This document shows positions 21,448-31,231 of a stretch of 64,000 nucleotides of DNA, one piece after another. The position numbers and the translations under genes were made by a program. This DNA comes from Tepidiphilus succinatimandens (GTDB taxonomy: Bacteria > Pseudomonadota > Gammaproteobacteria > Burkholderiales > Rhodocyclaceae). The notes beneath the pieces are model-generated. The model had not been told where the DNA came from. It saw only the letters and a list, made by a program, of their open reading frames with translations, and ran no database searches. The stretch spans positions 1 to 64,000 of the forward strand of contig NZ_SBIK01000016.1 of the NCBI RefSeq assembly GCF_006503695.1, in the 5' to 3' direction. How positions within the stretch are numbered: position 1 is the first letter of the stretch; each line of letters starts with the position of its first letter.

Positions 21448-22278
21448 ATGGCCAACTGGCAAGGCATCGCATCGCTGATCGACGCCGCGTTCGAAGAGCG
21501 CGCGCGCTTCTCCCCCGGCAACGCGCCCAAGGAGGTATTCGACGCAGTGGAGGCGGTGATCGACGGGCTCGATCGCGGCGCGATCCGCGTGGCCGAGAAA
21601 CGCGAGGGCGATTGGCACGTCAATCAGTGGATCAAGAAAGCGGTGCTGCTCTCCTTCCGCCTGCGCGACAACCGCCTCATGGAAGGCGGCGAGACGCGTT
21701 ACTTCGACAAGGTCGAGCCGAAGTTCGCCCGCTACGGCGAGGCAGACTTCCGCGAAGGGGGCTTTCGCGTGGTGCCGCCGGCGGCGGCGCGGCGCGGTTG
21801 CTACATCGCCAAGAACGTGGTGCTCATGCCCTCCTACGTAAACATCGGCGCCTACGTCGATGAGGGCACCATGGTCGATACCTGGGCCACGGTGGGCTCC
21901 TGCGCCCAGATCGGCAAGAACGTGCACCTCTCCGGCGGCGTGGGCATCGGCGGCGTGCTGGAACCGGTGCAGGCCGGGCCGGTGATCATCGAGGACAACG
22001 TCTTCGTCGGCGCGCGCTCCGAGATCGTCGAGGGCGTGATCGTGGAAGAGAACGCCGTGATCTCCATGGGGGTCTATCTGGGCATGAGCACCAAGATTTA
22101 CGACCGCGAAAGCGGCGAGATCCTGTACGGGCGCGTGCCCTCCGGTGCCGTGGTCGTGCCCGGCAGCCTCCCCTCCCCCGACGGCAGATACAGCCTGTAC
22201 TGCGCCGTGATCGTCAAGCGCGTGGATGCGCAGACGCGCGCCAAGACCGCGATCAACGAACTGCTGCGCGGAGCCTGA
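21448..22278 (+). CDS. dapD: 2,3,4,5-tetrahydropyridine-2,6-dicarboxylate N-succinyltransferase
   Basis: 276-residue left-handed beta-helix enzyme of the succinylase branch of lysine/diaminopimelate synthesis. [57 protein letters not shown] and [20 protein letters not shown] are near-invariant DapD blocks. The ATG at 21448 has GGAGG 6 nt upstream. It is divergent from smc. dapE, the desuccinylase of the same pathway, lies two genes downstream with pilU between them. Confidence 0.97.
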   Translation: MANWQGIASLIDAAFEERARFSPGNAPKEVFDAVEAVIDGLDRGAIRVAEKREGDWHVNQWIKKAVLLSFRLRDNRLMEGGETRYFDKVEPKFARYGEADFREGGFRVVPPAAARRGCYIAKNVVLMPSYVNIGAYVDEGTMVDTWATVGSCAQIGKNVHLSGGVGIGGVLEPVQAGPVIIEDNVFVGARSEIVEGVIVEENAVISMGVYLGMSTKIYDRESGEILYGRVPSGAVVVPGSLPSPDGRYSLYCAVIVKRVDAQTRAKTAINELLRGA

Positions 22279-22291
22279 GGAGGCGACCATC

Positions 22292-23470
22292 ATGCCCATC
22301 GTCACGCCGGTGCTGGAAAAGCTCTTTCGCGCGATGCACGATCGCAACGCCTCCGACATCTTCATCACGGCGGGGGCGCCGATCCACATCAAGATCAACG
22401 GCGTCGTGGCACCGATCAACCAGCAGGTGATGAAGCCTGAGCAGGTGCGGCGCATCCTCGAAGAGGCCATCGCCAGCGAGGCGCTGTGGCAGCGCTACGT
22501 CGAACGCAAGGAGCTCAATTTCTCCCTGGGCTTGTCCGATGTCGGCAACTTCCGCATCAACGCCTTCTGGCAGCGCAACAGCCCGGCGGCGGTGATCCGC
22601 TACGTGAGCCGCGACATCCCCTCGTTCGAGGCCCTGGGGCTGCCGCCCGTGCTGGGCGAGATGGCTTTGGGCAAACGCGGGCTCATCCTGGTCGTCGGCC
22701 CCACCGGTTCGGGCAAATCGACCACGCTCGCGGCGATGATCGATCACCGCAACGCGAACCTGCCGGGGCACATCCTCACGGTGGAAGACCCGATCGAATA
22801 CCTCTTCCGCCACAAGAAATCGCTCGTCAACCAGCGCGACGTGGGGATCGACACCCTCTCCTGGGGCGAGGCGCTCAAGAGCGCCATGCGCCAGGCACCG
22901 GACTGCATCCTCATCGGCGAGATCCGCGATCTGGAAACCATGCAGGCGGCGATCGCCTATGCGCTCACCGGACACCTGGTGCTCGCTTCGCTGCACGGGA
23001 ACAACACCTATCACGCGCTCAACCGCATCGTGAATTTCTATCCGCTGGAGAGCCGGGGGCTGCTCTTCTCGGATCTGAGCGTGGCGCTGCGCGCCATCGT
23101 GGCCCAGCGCCTGGTGCGGCACGTGAAGGGGCAACGCATCCCGGCGGTCGAGATCCTCGTCAATTCGCGCCTTATCGCCGAGATGATCGAGAAAGGCAAC
23201 CTCTCCATGATCAAGGACGCGATGGAGCGCTCGCTCTCCCCGGGTGTGCAGACTTTCGACCAGGATCTGGTGCGACTCTACCGCAGCGGTGCCATCACCC
23301 TGGAAGAGGCGATCGCCCAGGCCGATTCGCCCACCAACCTGCAGTGGGAACTGCAAAACGCAGGGGTGCAGACCACGATCCAGGATGGCGGCATTCCCCC
23401 CGCCGACGTCGACCTGCCCTCGCAGATGACCGAAATCGAGTTTCCTTCGCTGGCCAGCACCAAGACATGA
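22292..23470 (+). CDS. pilU: Type IV pilus retraction ATPase, PilT/PilU family
   Basis: 392-residue hexameric motor ATPase that helps retract type IV pili. It shows Walker [17 protein letters not shown], the Asp box [20 protein letters not shown], Walker [19 protein letters not shown] and the His box [13 protein letters not shown]. The longer C-terminus and the divergence from PilT favour PilU. The start at 22292 has GAGGAGG just upstream. It sits between dapD and dapE; its stop overlaps the dapE ATG (ATGA). No other pilus gene is in the window. Confidence 0.87.
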   Translation: MPIVTPVLEKLFRAMHDRNASDIFITAGAPIHIKINGVVAPINQQVMKPEQVRRILEEAIASEALWQRYVERKELNFSLGLSDVGNFRINAFWQRNSPAAVIRYVSRDIPSFEALGLPPVLGEMALGKRGLILVVGPTGSGKSTTLAAMIDHRNANLPGHILTVEDPIEYLFRHKKSLVNQRDVGIDTLSWGEALKSAMRQAPDCILIGEIRDLETMQAAIAYALTGHLVLASLHGNNTYHALNRIVNFYPLESRGLLFSDLSVALRAIVAQRLVRHVKGQRIPAVEILVNSRLIAEMIEKGNLSMIKDAMERSLSPGVQTFDQDLVRLYRSGAITLEEAIAQADSPTNLQWELQNAGVQTTIQDGGIPPADVDLPSQMTEIEFPSLASTKT

Positions 23471-24618
23471 ACGTCCTTGAACTCGCCCAGGCGCTCATCC
23501 GCCGCCCTTCCGTCACGCCCGCGGAAGCCGGCTGCTTGGCGCTCATCGGCGAGCGGCTCGCCGCGCTCGGCTTTACCCTGGAGCGGCTCGATGCGGGCGG
23601 CGTGGCCAACCTCTGGGCGCGGCGCGGGGAAGAGGGGCCGCTCTTCGTCTTCGCCGGACACGTCGACGTCGTGCCGCCCGGCCCCGAGGATCGCTGGCGC
23701 TTTCCGCCCTTTTCCGCCACGGTGGCCGAGGGCAGGCTCTACGGGCGCGGCGCCGCCGACATGAAGAGCTCGCTCGCCGCCATGGTGTGCGCGGTGGAAG
23801 CCTTCCTCGCGGGGTGCCCCGCGCATCGCGGCTCCATCGGCTTTCTGCTGACCTCCGACGAAGAAGGGCCGGCGGTGCACGGCACACGCCACGTGGTCGA
23901 GGTTCTGCGCTCGCGCGGCCTGCGCTTCGACTACGCCCTGGTGGGCGAGCCCACCTGCGAGCGCGTGCTCGGAGACACGATCAAGAACGGCCGGCGCGGT
24001 TCGCTCACTGGCCGGCTCACGGTGCATGGCAAGCAGGGTCACGTCGCCTATCCCCATCTGGTCGATAACCCGGTGCATCGCCTGGCGCCGGCGCTCGCCG
24101 AACTCGTGGCCACCGAATGGGATCGGGGCAACGAACATTTTCCGCCCACGTCGCTGCAGGTGACCGACCTGCACGCCGGGGTGGGTGCGACGAACGTGGT
24201 GCCCGGCGAATGCCGCATGACTTTCAATTTCCGCTTTTCCTCCGAGCAGACGCCGGAGGGCCTGCAGGAGTGGGTGGAGGCGATTTTGCACCGCCACGGC
24301 GTGCCCTTCTCCCTTTCCTGGGAGCTGGGCGGGCGCCCCTTCCTCACGCCCCGGGGCGAACTCGTCGCGGCGCTATCGGACGGCGTCGAAGCCGCCTGCG
24401 GGATTGCGCCGCGGCTCTCCACCAGCGGCGGCACCTCCGACGGACGCTTCATCGCCGCCATCTGTCCGCAGGTGGTGGAATTCGGACCGGTCAATGCCAC
24501 CATCCACCAGATCGACGAATGCGTGGCGCTCGAAGAACTGGAGCCACTCGCCGCCGTCTATCGCGGCGTCCTGGAACGCTTGCTGCCCCCTGCCGGAGAA
24601 GCCCATGCACGAAGCTGA
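23467..24618 (+). CDS. dapE: Succinyl-diaminopimelate desuccinylase
   Basis: 383-residue M20 zinc peptidase that releases L,L-diaminopimelate. [20 protein letters not shown] is the standard start. Metal ligands are in [27 protein letters not shown] and [11 protein letters not shown], with [14 protein letters not shown] and [14 protein letters not shown] at the end. The ATG overlaps the pilU stop and the prmB ATG lies 14 nt before the dapE stop, so dapD-pilU-dapE-prmB form one operon. Confidence 0.96.
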   Translation: MNVLELAQALIRRPSVTPAEAGCLALIGERLAALGFTLERLDAGGVANLWARRGEEGPLFVFAGHVDVVPPGPEDRWRFPPFSATVAEGRLYGRGAADMKSSLAAMVCAVEAFLAGCPAHRGSIGFLLTSDEEGPAVHGTRHVVEVLRSRGLRFDYALVGEPTCERVLGDTIKNGRRGSLTGRLTVHGKQGHVAYPHLVDNPVHRLAPALAELVATEWDRGNEHFPPTSLQVTDLHAGVGATNVVPGECRMTFNFRFSSEQTPEGLQEWVEAILHRHGVPFSLSWELGGRPFLTPRGELVAALSDGVEAACGIAPRLSTSGGTSDGRFIAAICPQVVEFGPVNATIHQIDECVALEELEPLAAVYRGVLERLLPPAGEAHARS

Positions 24619-25531
24619 AGACGATCCGATGTTCGAAGCCCACGAGCACGACGAGACCGAGGCGCTCATCACGGTGCGCGACTGGGTACGCTACGCCGTC
24701 ACCCGGCTCGAGAGCGAAGAGGCGTTCTACGGCCACGGTTGCGAGGACGTCCTCGATGAGGCGGTGTGGCTGGTGAGCGGCGCCTTGAAGCTGCCGCGCG
24801 AGCGCTTCGAGTGGTTTCTGGACGCAAGCCTCACCGAGTCCGAGCGCCAACGCCTGGCCGAGCTGGTGGCACGCCGCGCCGTCGATAAAGTGCCGACGGC
24901 CTACCTGCTCAACGAAGCCTGGCTGGGACCGTTTCGCTTCTACGTGGACGAGCGCGTGATCGTGCCGCGCTCGTTTCTGGCCGAGCTGCTCGAGGAGCGC
25001 TTCTCGCCCTGGCTCGAGCAGCCGGAAAGAATACAGCGGGTGCTCGATCTGTGCACCGGCTCGGGCTGCCTCGCGATCATGGCCGCCTATGCTTTTCCCC
25101 AAGCGGAGATCGTGGCGGCCGATCTCTCGGACGAGGCGCTGGAAGTCGCGCGGATCAACGTCGAAGCCTATGACCTGCAGGATCGCGTACGGCTACTGCG
25201 CTCGGACGTATTCTCGGCGCTCGGAGGTGAAACGTTCGACTTGATCGTGAGCAACCCGCCCTACGTCACGGCGCAGGTCATGGCCGAATTGCCGCAGGAA
25301 TACCGCCACGAGCCGGCGCTCGCGCTCGCCGCGGGAGAAGACGGGCTCGACGTGGTGCGGCGTATCCTCTCCGAAGCGAAGCGCCACCTCACGCCGCAGG
25401 GCTGGCTCGCCGTGGAAGTCGGGCACAACCGGGCACTGGTGGAAGCGGCCTTCCCCGAGCTCCCCTTCACCTGGCTCGCCACGGAGACGGCCGAGGACAA
25501 GGTGTTTCTCCTGCCCGCCTCGGCGCTATGA
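24605..25531 (+). CDS. prmB: 50S ribosomal protein L3 glutamine methyltransferase
   Basis: 308-residue SAM-dependent N5-glutamine methyltransferase. The motif I glycine loop is [16 protein letters not shown] and the catalytic NPPY is in [15 protein letters not shown]. The N-terminal extension [20 protein letters not shown], with [19 protein letters not shown] and [14 protein letters not shown], distinguishes PrmB from the release-factor enzyme PrmC. It overlaps dapE by 14 nt. Confidence 0.93.
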   Translation: MHEAEDDPMFEAHEHDETEALITVRDWVRYAVTRLESEEAFYGHGCEDVLDEAVWLVSGALKLPRERFEWFLDASLTESERQRLAELVARRAVDKVPTAYLLNEAWLGPFRFYVDERVIVPRSFLAELLEERFSPWLEQPERIQRVLDLCTGSGCLAIMAAYAFPQAEIVAADLSDEALEVARINVEAYDLQDRVRLLRSDVFSALGGETFDLIVSNPPYVTAQVMAELPQEYRHEPALALAAGEDGLDVVRRILSEAKRHLTPQGWLAVEVGHNRALVEAAFPELPFTWLATETAEDKVFLLPASAL

Positions 25532-25586
25532 GCACCGCCCAACGACGCAATCGGACCGCGCAGTAGATTGATTCCCCGGCGCTCTC

Positions 25587-25910
25587 TCAGACGGCGAAAC
25601 TCTCGCCACAGCCGCAGGTCGCCTTCACGTTGGGATTGTCGAACTTGAAGGATTCGTTCAAGCCTTCGCGGCGGTAGTCGATCACCGTGCCGTCGAGCTT
25701 GGGCAGATCCTCCTGCGCCACCACCACGTTCACGCCGTGGCTCTCGAACACGAGATCCTGTGGCCCCGCCGCGTCGGTCACGTCGAGCTTGTAGGCAAAG
25801 CCCGTGCAGCCGGAAGGGGTCACGCCCAGGCGCAGGCCCAGGCCGTGGCCACGTTTTTCCAGGATCCGCCGCACCTGGGCAGCGGCGCGTTCCGTCAGGG
25901 TGATCGTCAT
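25587..25910 (-). CDS. iscA: Iron-sulfur cluster assembly protein IscA
   Basis: 107-residue A-type carrier. The three cluster-ligand cysteines are C35 (PSGCTGFAYKL), C99 and C101 (CGCGESF). Flanking NPNVKATCGCGESFAV and RLGV are IscA-like rather than ErpA-like. The gene is directly downstream of iscS, in the position normally reached only after iscU. No hscB, hscA or fdx follows: the next gene is prmB on the other strand. Confidence 0.92.
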   Translation of the reverse strand: MTITLTERAAAQVRRILEKRGHGLGLRLGVTPSGCTGFAYKLDVTDAAGPQDLVFESHGVNVVVAQEDLPKLDGTVIDYRREGLNESFKFDNPNVKATCGCGESFAV

Positions 25911-25972
25911 GGTCTTCGTTTCCTTTGCTTGCAGTAGATGAAATGACGCCGCTCGTGCGGCGGGGTTCCGCT

Positions 25973-27124
25973 TCAGCGCCTGCGCAGGGCAAGGATACGC
26001 TCGCGCAGCAGGCGGATCGCCGTGTCGATCTCCTCGGCGGTGGTGAAGCGCCCCAGGGTGAGGCGCAATGCACTGCGGGCGAGCTCTGGCGAGCGGCCCA
26101 GCGCGCGCAGCACGTAGGAGGGTTCGAGGCTTGCCGAGGTGCAGGCCGAACCGGCCGACACGGCCAGTTCCTCGCCCAGCGACAGGAGCAGCGCATCGCC
26201 CTCGATGCCCTCGACCGAGACGTTCAAGTTGTGCGGCACGCGATGTTCGAGGTCGCCATTGAGGTGGATGCCCGGCAGTTCCTGCAAGGCGGCGAGCAGC
26301 CGGTCGCGCAGCGCCCGGATGCGCGGCAGCTCATCGGACATCTCCGCGCGCGCGAGGCGATAGGCTTCCCCCATGCCGACGATCTGGTGCGTGGGCAGCG
26401 TCCCCGAGCGAAAACCGCGTTCGTGCCCTCCTCCGTGCATCTGCGCTTCCAGCCGCACCCGCGGGCGACGGCGCACGTAGAGCGCGCCGATCCCTTTGGG
26501 ACCGTACGTCTTGTGGGCGGAAAAGGACATGAGCGAGACGTCGAGTTTTTGTAGGTCGATCGTCACCTTGCCGGTGGCCTGCGCCGCATCGACGTGAAAG
26601 AGGATGCCGCGCTCGCGGCACAGCGCCCCGATCTCCTCGATCGGCTGGATGACGCCGATCTCGCTGTTGACGAGCGCCACCGACACGAGCAGCGTGTCTG
26701 GCCGCAGGGCGCGTTCAAGTTCGTCCACGTCGACCAGACCGTTTTCCTGCACCGGCAGATAGGTGGCGGTGAATCCGCGCGCTTCCAGCGCCTTGACGCT
26801 GTCGAGCACCGCCTTGTGTTCGGTCTGCAGGGTGATGAGATGCCGTCCCTGGTCGCGGTAGAACTCGGCCACGCCCTTGATGGCGAGGTTGTCGGCCTCG
26901 GTCGCGCCCGAGGTCCACACGAGTTCGCGCGGTTCGCAGCCGACGAGCTCGGCCACACGGCTGCGCGCCTCTTCCACGGCTTTTTCCGCCTCCCAGCCGT
27001 AGGCGTGGGTGCGGCTCGCCGGGTTGCCGAAGCGCTCGGTGAGCCAGGGAATCATGGCATCGCGCACGCGGGGGTCCACCGGCGTGGTGGCGGCGTAGTC
27101 GAGATAGATCGGTCGTCGCTGCAT
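25973..27124 (-). CDS. iscS: Cysteine desulfurase IscS, lacking the C-terminal tail
   Basis: 383-residue PLP enzyme that takes sulfur from cysteine for Fe-S clusters and tRNA thiolation. [16 protein letters not shown] opens it; the PLP lysine is K205 in [11 protein letters not shown] and the catalytic C328 is in [17 protein letters not shown]. Active-site numbering matches E. coli IscS almost exactly, but the protein ends at ...[14 protein letters not shown], about 21 residues short. The missing part is the tail that binds IscU. The 63-nt gap to iscA contains no hidden tail in any frame. No iscU is present between iscS and iscA. Confidence 0.93.
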   Translation of the reverse strand: MQRRPIYLDYAATTPVDPRVRDAMIPWLTERFGNPASRTHAYGWEAEKAVEEARSRVAELVGCEPRELVWTSGATEADNLAIKGVAEFYRDQGRHLITLQTEHKAVLDSVKALEARGFTATYLPVQENGLVDVDELERALRPDTLLVSVALVNSEIGVIQPIEEIGALCRERGILFHVDAAQATGKVTIDLQKLDVSLMSFSAHKTYGPKGIGALYVRRRPRVRLEAQMHGGGHERGFRSGTLPTHQIVGMGEAYRLARAEMSDELPRIRALRDRLLAALQELPGIHLNGDLEHRVPHNLNVSVEGIEGDALLLSLGEELAVSAGSACTSASLEPSYVLRALGRSPELARSALRLTLGRFTTAEEIDTAIRLLRERILALRRR

Positions 27125-27136
27125 GAAGGAATCCTT

Positions 27137-28300
27137 TCAATCGGCACACAGGGCCGCGAGGCGCCGCAGATCGCCTGCCGCCTGCGCGAGCGCGGCGAGA
27201 AACCCGTCGATGTCGGCTTCGGTCGTGCTGCTGCCGGTACTCACGCGCACGACCCCGCGGGCGAGCGCCTCGGGTACGCCCATGGCAAGAAGGCTGCGCG
27301 GTGCGCCAGGCTCACCGCTGGAACAGGCCGAGCCGGTCCCCACCGCGAAACCGGCGCGATCGAGCCGGCTGGCGAGCGCCGCCCCCTCCAGCCCGGGCAG
27401 CGCGAAAAAGGTGGTATTGGGTAGCCGCGTCGCCCCGGCGCCAAAGATCACCGCCCCCTGCGCCGCGAGCCCCGCTTCCAGCCGCTGCTGCAAGGAGCGC
27501 AGGCGGGCGTACCAGGATTCTCTGGCTTCGAGCGAGTCGGCGAGCGCCGCGGCCATGGCCATCGCGCCCGGCACGTTCTCCGTGCCCGAGCGCCGCCCTG
27601 ACTCCTGCCCGCCACCGGTGATGAGTGGCTCCAATGCCACTTCACGGGCGAGCACGAGGGCGCCGATTCCGGGGGGCGCGCCGAACTTGTGCCCCGACAG
27701 CGTCAGCGCATGCACGCCCAGGCCGCGCCGCGACAACGGCATTTTCCCGGCCGCCTGCACCGCGTCGCAATGCACCAGAGCGCCGGCCTCGCGCGCCGCT
27801 CGGGCGAGCGCCGCCACGTCCTGGATCACGCCCGTTTCGTTGTGCGCCAACATCACCGAGACGATCGCCGGACGCTCGCGCAGGATGCGCTCGAAGGCAA
27901 AAGGGTCGATTCGGCCTTCGGCATCGACGGGGATCTCGACCAGGCGCCAGCCGTGCGCGGCAAGGAGCCTTGCCGTTTCGTAGACGCTGGAGTGTTCGAC
28001 GGCGCTCACGGCGATGAGGCCGGGTTCCAGGCGCGCCGCCGCCCCGCGCAGAAAAAGCGCGTTGGCCTCCGTGCCGCCACTCGTGAAGACGATCTCCTCC
28101 GGCGAGGACTCCAGGCATTCAGCCAAGGTACGCCGCGCCTCTTCGAGCAACGTACGGGCGCGGCGCCCTGCGGCGTGCAGGCTGGAGGGGTTACCGAGCC
28201 GCTCGTCATCGAGGCAGGCGTGCAGCGCGGCGCGCGCCGCCGCGGCGAGCGGCGCGGTGGCGTTCCAATCGAGATAGACGCCACCTGCGGCGAAGGTCAT
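27137..28300 (-). CDS. Second cysteine desulfurase, NifS/IscS-like
   Basis: 387-residue class V aminotransferase. VYLDWNATAPLAAAARAAL is the N-terminus; the PLP lysine is in LSGHKFGAPPGIGAL and the active-site Cys in VGTGSACSSGEPGAPRSLL. It is clearly diverged from the neighbouring IscS. I start at the ATG at 28300, which lies 4 nt after the iscR stop with GAGGCG upstream; the longer frame to 28378 overlaps iscR and looks like read-through. The order iscR, this gene, iscS occurs in some betaproteobacteria. Its separate role is unknown: it may serve another sulfur acceptor. Confidence 0.87.
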   Translation of the reverse strand: MTFAAGGVYLDWNATAPLAAAARAALHACLDDERLGNPSSLHAAGRRARTLLEEARRTLAECLESSPEEIVFTSGGTEANALFLRGAAARLEPGLIAVSAVEHSSVYETARLLAAHGWRLVEIPVDAEGRIDPFAFERILRERPAIVSVMLAHNETGVIQDVAALARAAREAGALVHCDAVQAAGKMPLSRRGLGVHALTLSGHKFGAPPGIGALVLAREVALEPLITGGGQESGRRSGTENVPGAMAMAAALADSLEARESWYARLRSLQQRLEAGLAAQGAVIFGAGATRLPNTTFFALPGLEGAALASRLDRAGFAVGTGSACSSGEPGAPRSLLAMGVPEALARGVVRVSTGSSTTEADIDGFLAALAQAAGDLRRLAALCAD

Positions 28301-28304
28301 CGCC

Positions 28305-28784
28305 TCAGCACGCCTCGCAGGCGGTGAGCTCGCTCGCCTCGCCCGCCTTCTTGCGGGGACGGCGACGGGAGATGACACGCTTGATCTCGCCGCGCACCAC
28401 CGCCCCCAGGGTGACGGAATCGAGATACTCCATCATGCGCACGTTGAGGTTGCTCCACAGGTGGTGCGTGGAGCAGATGTGGTCGTTCTGGCAGTTTTCC
28501 TTGCCGCCGCACTGGGTGGTATCGAGCGGCTCGTCCACCGCTTCGACGATCTCGGCGATGGTGATCTCGTCCATCGGCCGCCCGAGGCGGTAGCCGCCGC
28601 CGGGTCCGCGCACGCTCGACACTAGCCCCTCGCGCCGCAGGCGGCTGAAGAGCTGTTCGAGATAGGACAGAGAAATGTCCTGGCGCTCGGCGATGGTCGC
28701 CAGCGCCACCGGCCCCTTGTCCTGGTGCTTGGCCAGATCCACCATCGCGGTGACCGCGAATCGCCCTTTCGTCGTCAGTCGCAT
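28305..28784 (-). CDS. iscR: Fe-S cluster regulator IscR (Rrf2 family)
   Basis: 159-residue winged-helix repressor/activator sensing Fe-S status. The HTH is SLSYLEQLFSRLRREGLV. The 2Fe-2S ligands C92, C98 and C104 with His107 are all present in QCGGKENCQNDHICSTHHLW, at the same positions as in E. coli. It is the first gene of the isc operon and has a matching type 1 site in its own promoter, so negative autoregulation by holo-IscR is likely. Confidence 0.95.
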   Translation of the reverse strand: MRLTTKGRFAVTAMVDLAKHQDKGPVALATIAERQDISLSYLEQLFSRLRREGLVSSVRGPGGGYRLGRPMDEITIAEIVEAVDEPLDTTQCGGKENCQNDHICSTHHLWSNLNVRMMEYLDSVTLGAVVRGEIKRVISRRRPRKKAGEASELTACEAC

Positions 28785-28825
28785 CGTCCATCCTCCCGCC
28801 GGGTCGTGGCCGACGTGCCGTAAGC

Positions 28826-28858
28826 AAGATAACTTACCCTACTGAAAAAGTCAACTAT
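28826..28858 (-). promoter_or_regulatory. iscR promoter with type 1 IscR binding site
   Basis: On the minus strand TTGACT (28849-28854) and TATCTT (28826-28831) are separated by 17 nt. The stretch 28834-28858 matches the E. coli type 1 IscR consensus (ATASYYGACTRWWWYAGTC then RRSTAT) at about 22 of 25 positions and covers the -35. This is the arrangement expected for repression by holo-IscR. Confidence 0.8.
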
Positions 28859-28886
28859 TCGGGCGATGCGTTTCTGCTATCCCGGG

Positions 28887-29663
28887 CTATTCCACCCAGC
28901 GCGAGACGCGCTGCGGATCGAACCCCTGATCCTCGCCGGGCAGATCGGGCAAGGCGATGCCGGCCGCTTCCAGCCGGCGCACGAGTTCGGCGAAGCGCCG
29001 GTCGGATTCGACCGCGTGATCGAGCAGCGCATGCACCGCCTTGGCGAGCGGATCGTCGAGATCCTTGGTGAGCCCATAGGCGGTGAACCCGATCTCCTCG
29101 GCCTTGCGTCGACGGGCTTCGTCGCGCGACTCTTCTTTTTCCGGCTCGAGGATGCGCGCGAGCGTCCCCACCGCCGTGGCCCCAGCCGGAACCGGCTTGA
29201 CGACGACCGCGTTCGAGCCGATTTTTGCCCCCGCTCCGACGGTAAAGCCACCCAGCACCTTGGCCCCGGCCCCCACCACGACGCCGGCTTCCAGGGTGGG
29301 ATGGCGCTTGACGCCGCGATAGAGCGACGTGCCACCCAGCGTCACGCCTTGATAGATGGTGCAATCGTCGCCCACCTCGGCGGTCTCGCCGATCACCACC
29401 CCCATGCCGTGGTCGATGAACACGCGCCGGCCGATCGTCGCGCCAGGATGGATCTCGATGCCCGTGAGCCAGCGCGTGAGGTGGCTGAGGAAGCGCGCGA
29501 GCCAGCGCCAGCGCTTCGTCCACAAAAAATGCGCCAGCCGGTGCAGCCAGAGGGCGTGCAGGCCCGGATAGCAGGTGAGCACTTCCCAGCGCGAGCGCGC
29601 CGCCGGGTCGCGTTGCAGGATGCTGTCGATGTCTTCACGCAGGCGTTCCAGCCAGGAGGGCAT
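28887..29663 (-). CDS. cysE: Serine O-acetyltransferase
   Basis: 258-residue left-handed beta-helix acetyltransferase, the first step of cysteine synthesis, giving O-acetylserine. [40 protein letters not shown] and [20 protein letters not shown] are the hexapeptide core with the active-site His. The ATG at 29663 has AAAGGAA upstream. It is the shorter form without the long N-terminal domain of enterobacterial CysE. It precedes iscR, so the cysteine supply gene sits next to the cysteine desulfurases. Confidence 0.95.
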   Translation of the reverse strand: MPSWLERLREDIDSILQRDPAARSRWEVLTCYPGLHALWLHRLAHFLWTKRWRWLARFLSHLTRWLTGIEIHPGATIGRRVFIDHGMGVVIGETAEVGDDCTIYQGVTLGGTSLYRGVKRHPTLEAGVVVGAGAKVLGGFTVGAGAKIGSNAVVVKPVPAGATAVGTLARILEPEKEESRDEARRRKAEEIGFTAYGLTKDLDDPLAKAVHALLDHAVESDRRFAELVRRLEAAGIALPDLPGEDQGFDPQRVSRWVE

Positions 29664-29704
29664 GAAGGGGTTCCTTTCTCGGTTGCGCCGCAAGGCGGAT
29701 CATT

Positions 29705-30448
29705 TTACGGGATTTTACGCGCCACCGCTTTGAGCATGCCACGCAGGATGTCGAGCTCGGCCCGTTCGAGCCGGGCGCGCGCAAGCAGCCGCCGCAGCCG
29801 CGCCTCCAGCCGTTTCGGCGAAGCTGGATCGTAAAAATCGAGCCGCTCGAGCACGGCGAACCACTGCGCGAGCAGACCTTCGACCGCCTCGTGTGAAGCA
29901 GGCACGAAATCGGGTGCGTCCGCGATGGCGCCTGCCTGCGGCGCAAAGGCTTCGCAGGTGCGGGCGAGCACGTAACAGGCCACCTGCACCGCCGCCGCGA
30001 GGTTGAGCGAGGAATACGCGGGATTGGCGGGGATCGTCGCCGGGAAGGTGCATTGCCACACTTCCTCGTTCGCGAGGCCATTCGTCTCGTTGCCGAAGAC
30101 GAGCGCAGCCTGGGTGTCGGATGTGGAGTGCAGCGCCTGCAGCACTTCCCGGGCGCTCTCTTCCGGCGTGCGAAAAGGCTGAACGTAGGTGCGCGAGCGC
30201 GTGGTGAAGGCCACGCTCACGACGGTTCCGGCGAGCGCCTCGGCGAGCGTCTCCACCACCGTGGCGCCCTCGAGCACGTCGACCGCGCCCGAGGCGAGCG
30301 CCGTGGCCTGGGGATCGGGAAAACGCCGCGGCGCCACCAAGACGAGCCGGGACAGCCCCATCGTCTTCATCGCCCGGGCCGCCGCACCGATGTTGCCCGG
30401 ATGCGAGGGGCGGCACAGCACGACGCGCACACGGGAAAGCAATCGCAT
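29705..30448 (-). CDS. trmJ: tRNA (cytidine/uridine-2'-O-)-methyltransferase TrmJ
   Basis: 247-residue SPOUT methyltransferase for tRNA position 32. VRVVLCRPSHPGNIGAAARA is motif 1, VFGNETNGLANEEV motif 2 and IPANPAYSSLNLAAAVQVAC motif 3 of the knot. The helical extension at the C-terminus is typical of TrmJ. The start at 30448 matches homologues. In many proteobacteria trmJ-cysE-iscR stand back-to-back with suhB, as here except for inserted genes. Confidence 0.92.
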   Translation of the reverse strand: MRLLSRVRVVLCRPSHPGNIGAAARAMKTMGLSRLVLVAPRRFPDPQATALASGAVDVLEGATVVETLAEALAGTVVSVAFTTRSRTYVQPFRTPEESAREVLQALHSTSDTQAALVFGNETNGLANEEVWQCTFPATIPANPAYSSLNLAAAVQVACYVLARTCEAFAPQAGAIADAPDFVPASHEAVEGLLAQWFAVLERLDFYDPASPKRLEARLRRLLARARLERAELDILRGMLKAVARKIP

Positions 30449-30479
30449 GCCCTCGTGATCTAGCGTAAGCGACAACAAT

Positions 30480-30758
30480 TCAGCGTTGCTCCCGTGTATG
30501 CCATATGCGCAAAACGAAGATATCCGAGTCACGGAGCTCGTATCGCATCTCGTAATCGCTTATGAGCAACCGACGAACCTCGCGCGGCGCGAACTGAAAA
30601 AGCTGCTCCCCGATCCGGGGATTCGTCACCAAGATATTCGGCGCCGAAATCAGGGTTTTCAGCACCCTCTTGGCCGCCTGCTCATTCTTCGGGGCAAGAA
30701 AAGCGTAGAGACGCTCCAAGTCGGACAAGGCCTTGCCCGTCCAGCGTATCTTCCTCAT
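30480..30758 (-). CDS. ParE/RelE-superfamily toxin
   Basis: 92 residues: WTGKALSDLERLYAFLAPKN, then EQAAKRVLKTL, PNILVTNPRIGEQLFQFAPR, then EVRRLLISDYEMRYEL and a C-terminal IFVLRIWHTREQR. This is the ParE-like pattern, with a conserved YEMRYE strand and W-H-T-R-E end. The ATG overlaps the antitoxin stop by 4 nt. Targets could be gyrase or mRNA; sequence alone does not settle this. Confidence 0.85.
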   Translation of the reverse strand: MRKIRWTGKALSDLERLYAFLAPKNEQAAKRVLKTLISAPNILVTNPRIGEQLFQFAPREVRRLLISDYEMRYELRDSDIFVLRIWHTREQR

Positions 30759-31030
30759 CTCGGTTCAGGCATCGGCAGAGGCTGATCGGTGCCGAGGCGT
30801 TCGGCCCATTCCTCGACGGCCCGATGCTCGAGCACCCGCCCCGCATCGACGTCTGCGAGCGCCTCCATCGTGAGGCGATCCTTTTCTTCCTCTTGGGCGA
30901 TCCAAGCCGCAAGCGCTTGTTTCAGGATCCAACCTCGAGAGCGCTCCATGCGCCGGGCGAGATCATCGACTTTTTCGGCCAAGGAAACGGGAACATGAGC
31001 CGTCAGAACGCGGGTATCGGTTTTCGGCAT
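30755..31030 (-). CDS. Ribbon-helix-helix antitoxin (CopG/ParD-like)
   Basis: 91 residues. The N-terminal RVLTAHVPVSLAEKVDDLAR, followed by RMERSRGWILKQALAAWIAQ, forms a ribbon-helix-helix DNA-binding domain. The C-terminal acidic part LTMEALADVDAGRVLEHRAV should bind the toxin. It is likely to autorepress through the palindromes at 31041-31083. Confidence 0.85.
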   Translation of the reverse strand: MPKTDTRVLTAHVPVSLAEKVDDLARRMERSRGWILKQALAAWIAQEEEKDRLTMEALADVDAGRVLEHRAVEEWAERLGTDQPLPMPEPR

Positions 31031-31040
31031 CCCCCAAACT

Positions 31041-31083
31041 CTCGAGTTTGATTGAAATTCAATCGACGTGATCGAGTTTAAAT
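31041..31083. promoter_or_regulatory. Palindromic operator region of the RHH/ParE module
   Basis: GATTGAA-A-TTCAATC (31050-31064) is a perfect 7-bp palindrome. It is flanked by a direct repeat TCGAGTTT (31042-31049 and 31072-31079). The block lies 11-53 nt upstream of the antitoxin start, as expected for an RHH autorepressor. Confidence 0.5.
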
Positions 31084-31231
31084 CACCCCTGCGGACAACG
31101 CAACGCCTGCGAACGAATCGACCGCTTGCCCCAATCGAGAAAATCTATCGGGACGATCGTCTCGATCGCCATCGACGACAAAGGGTTTGCATGGATAATG
31201 AAATCCCAATCGAACCACTCAGGAGACTCCG

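Noticed and set aside
25911-25972. A frameshifted IscS C-terminal tail or tiny IscU between iscS and iscA
   Set aside because: None of the frames in this gap resembles the tail motif of IscS, and the gap is far too short for IscU.
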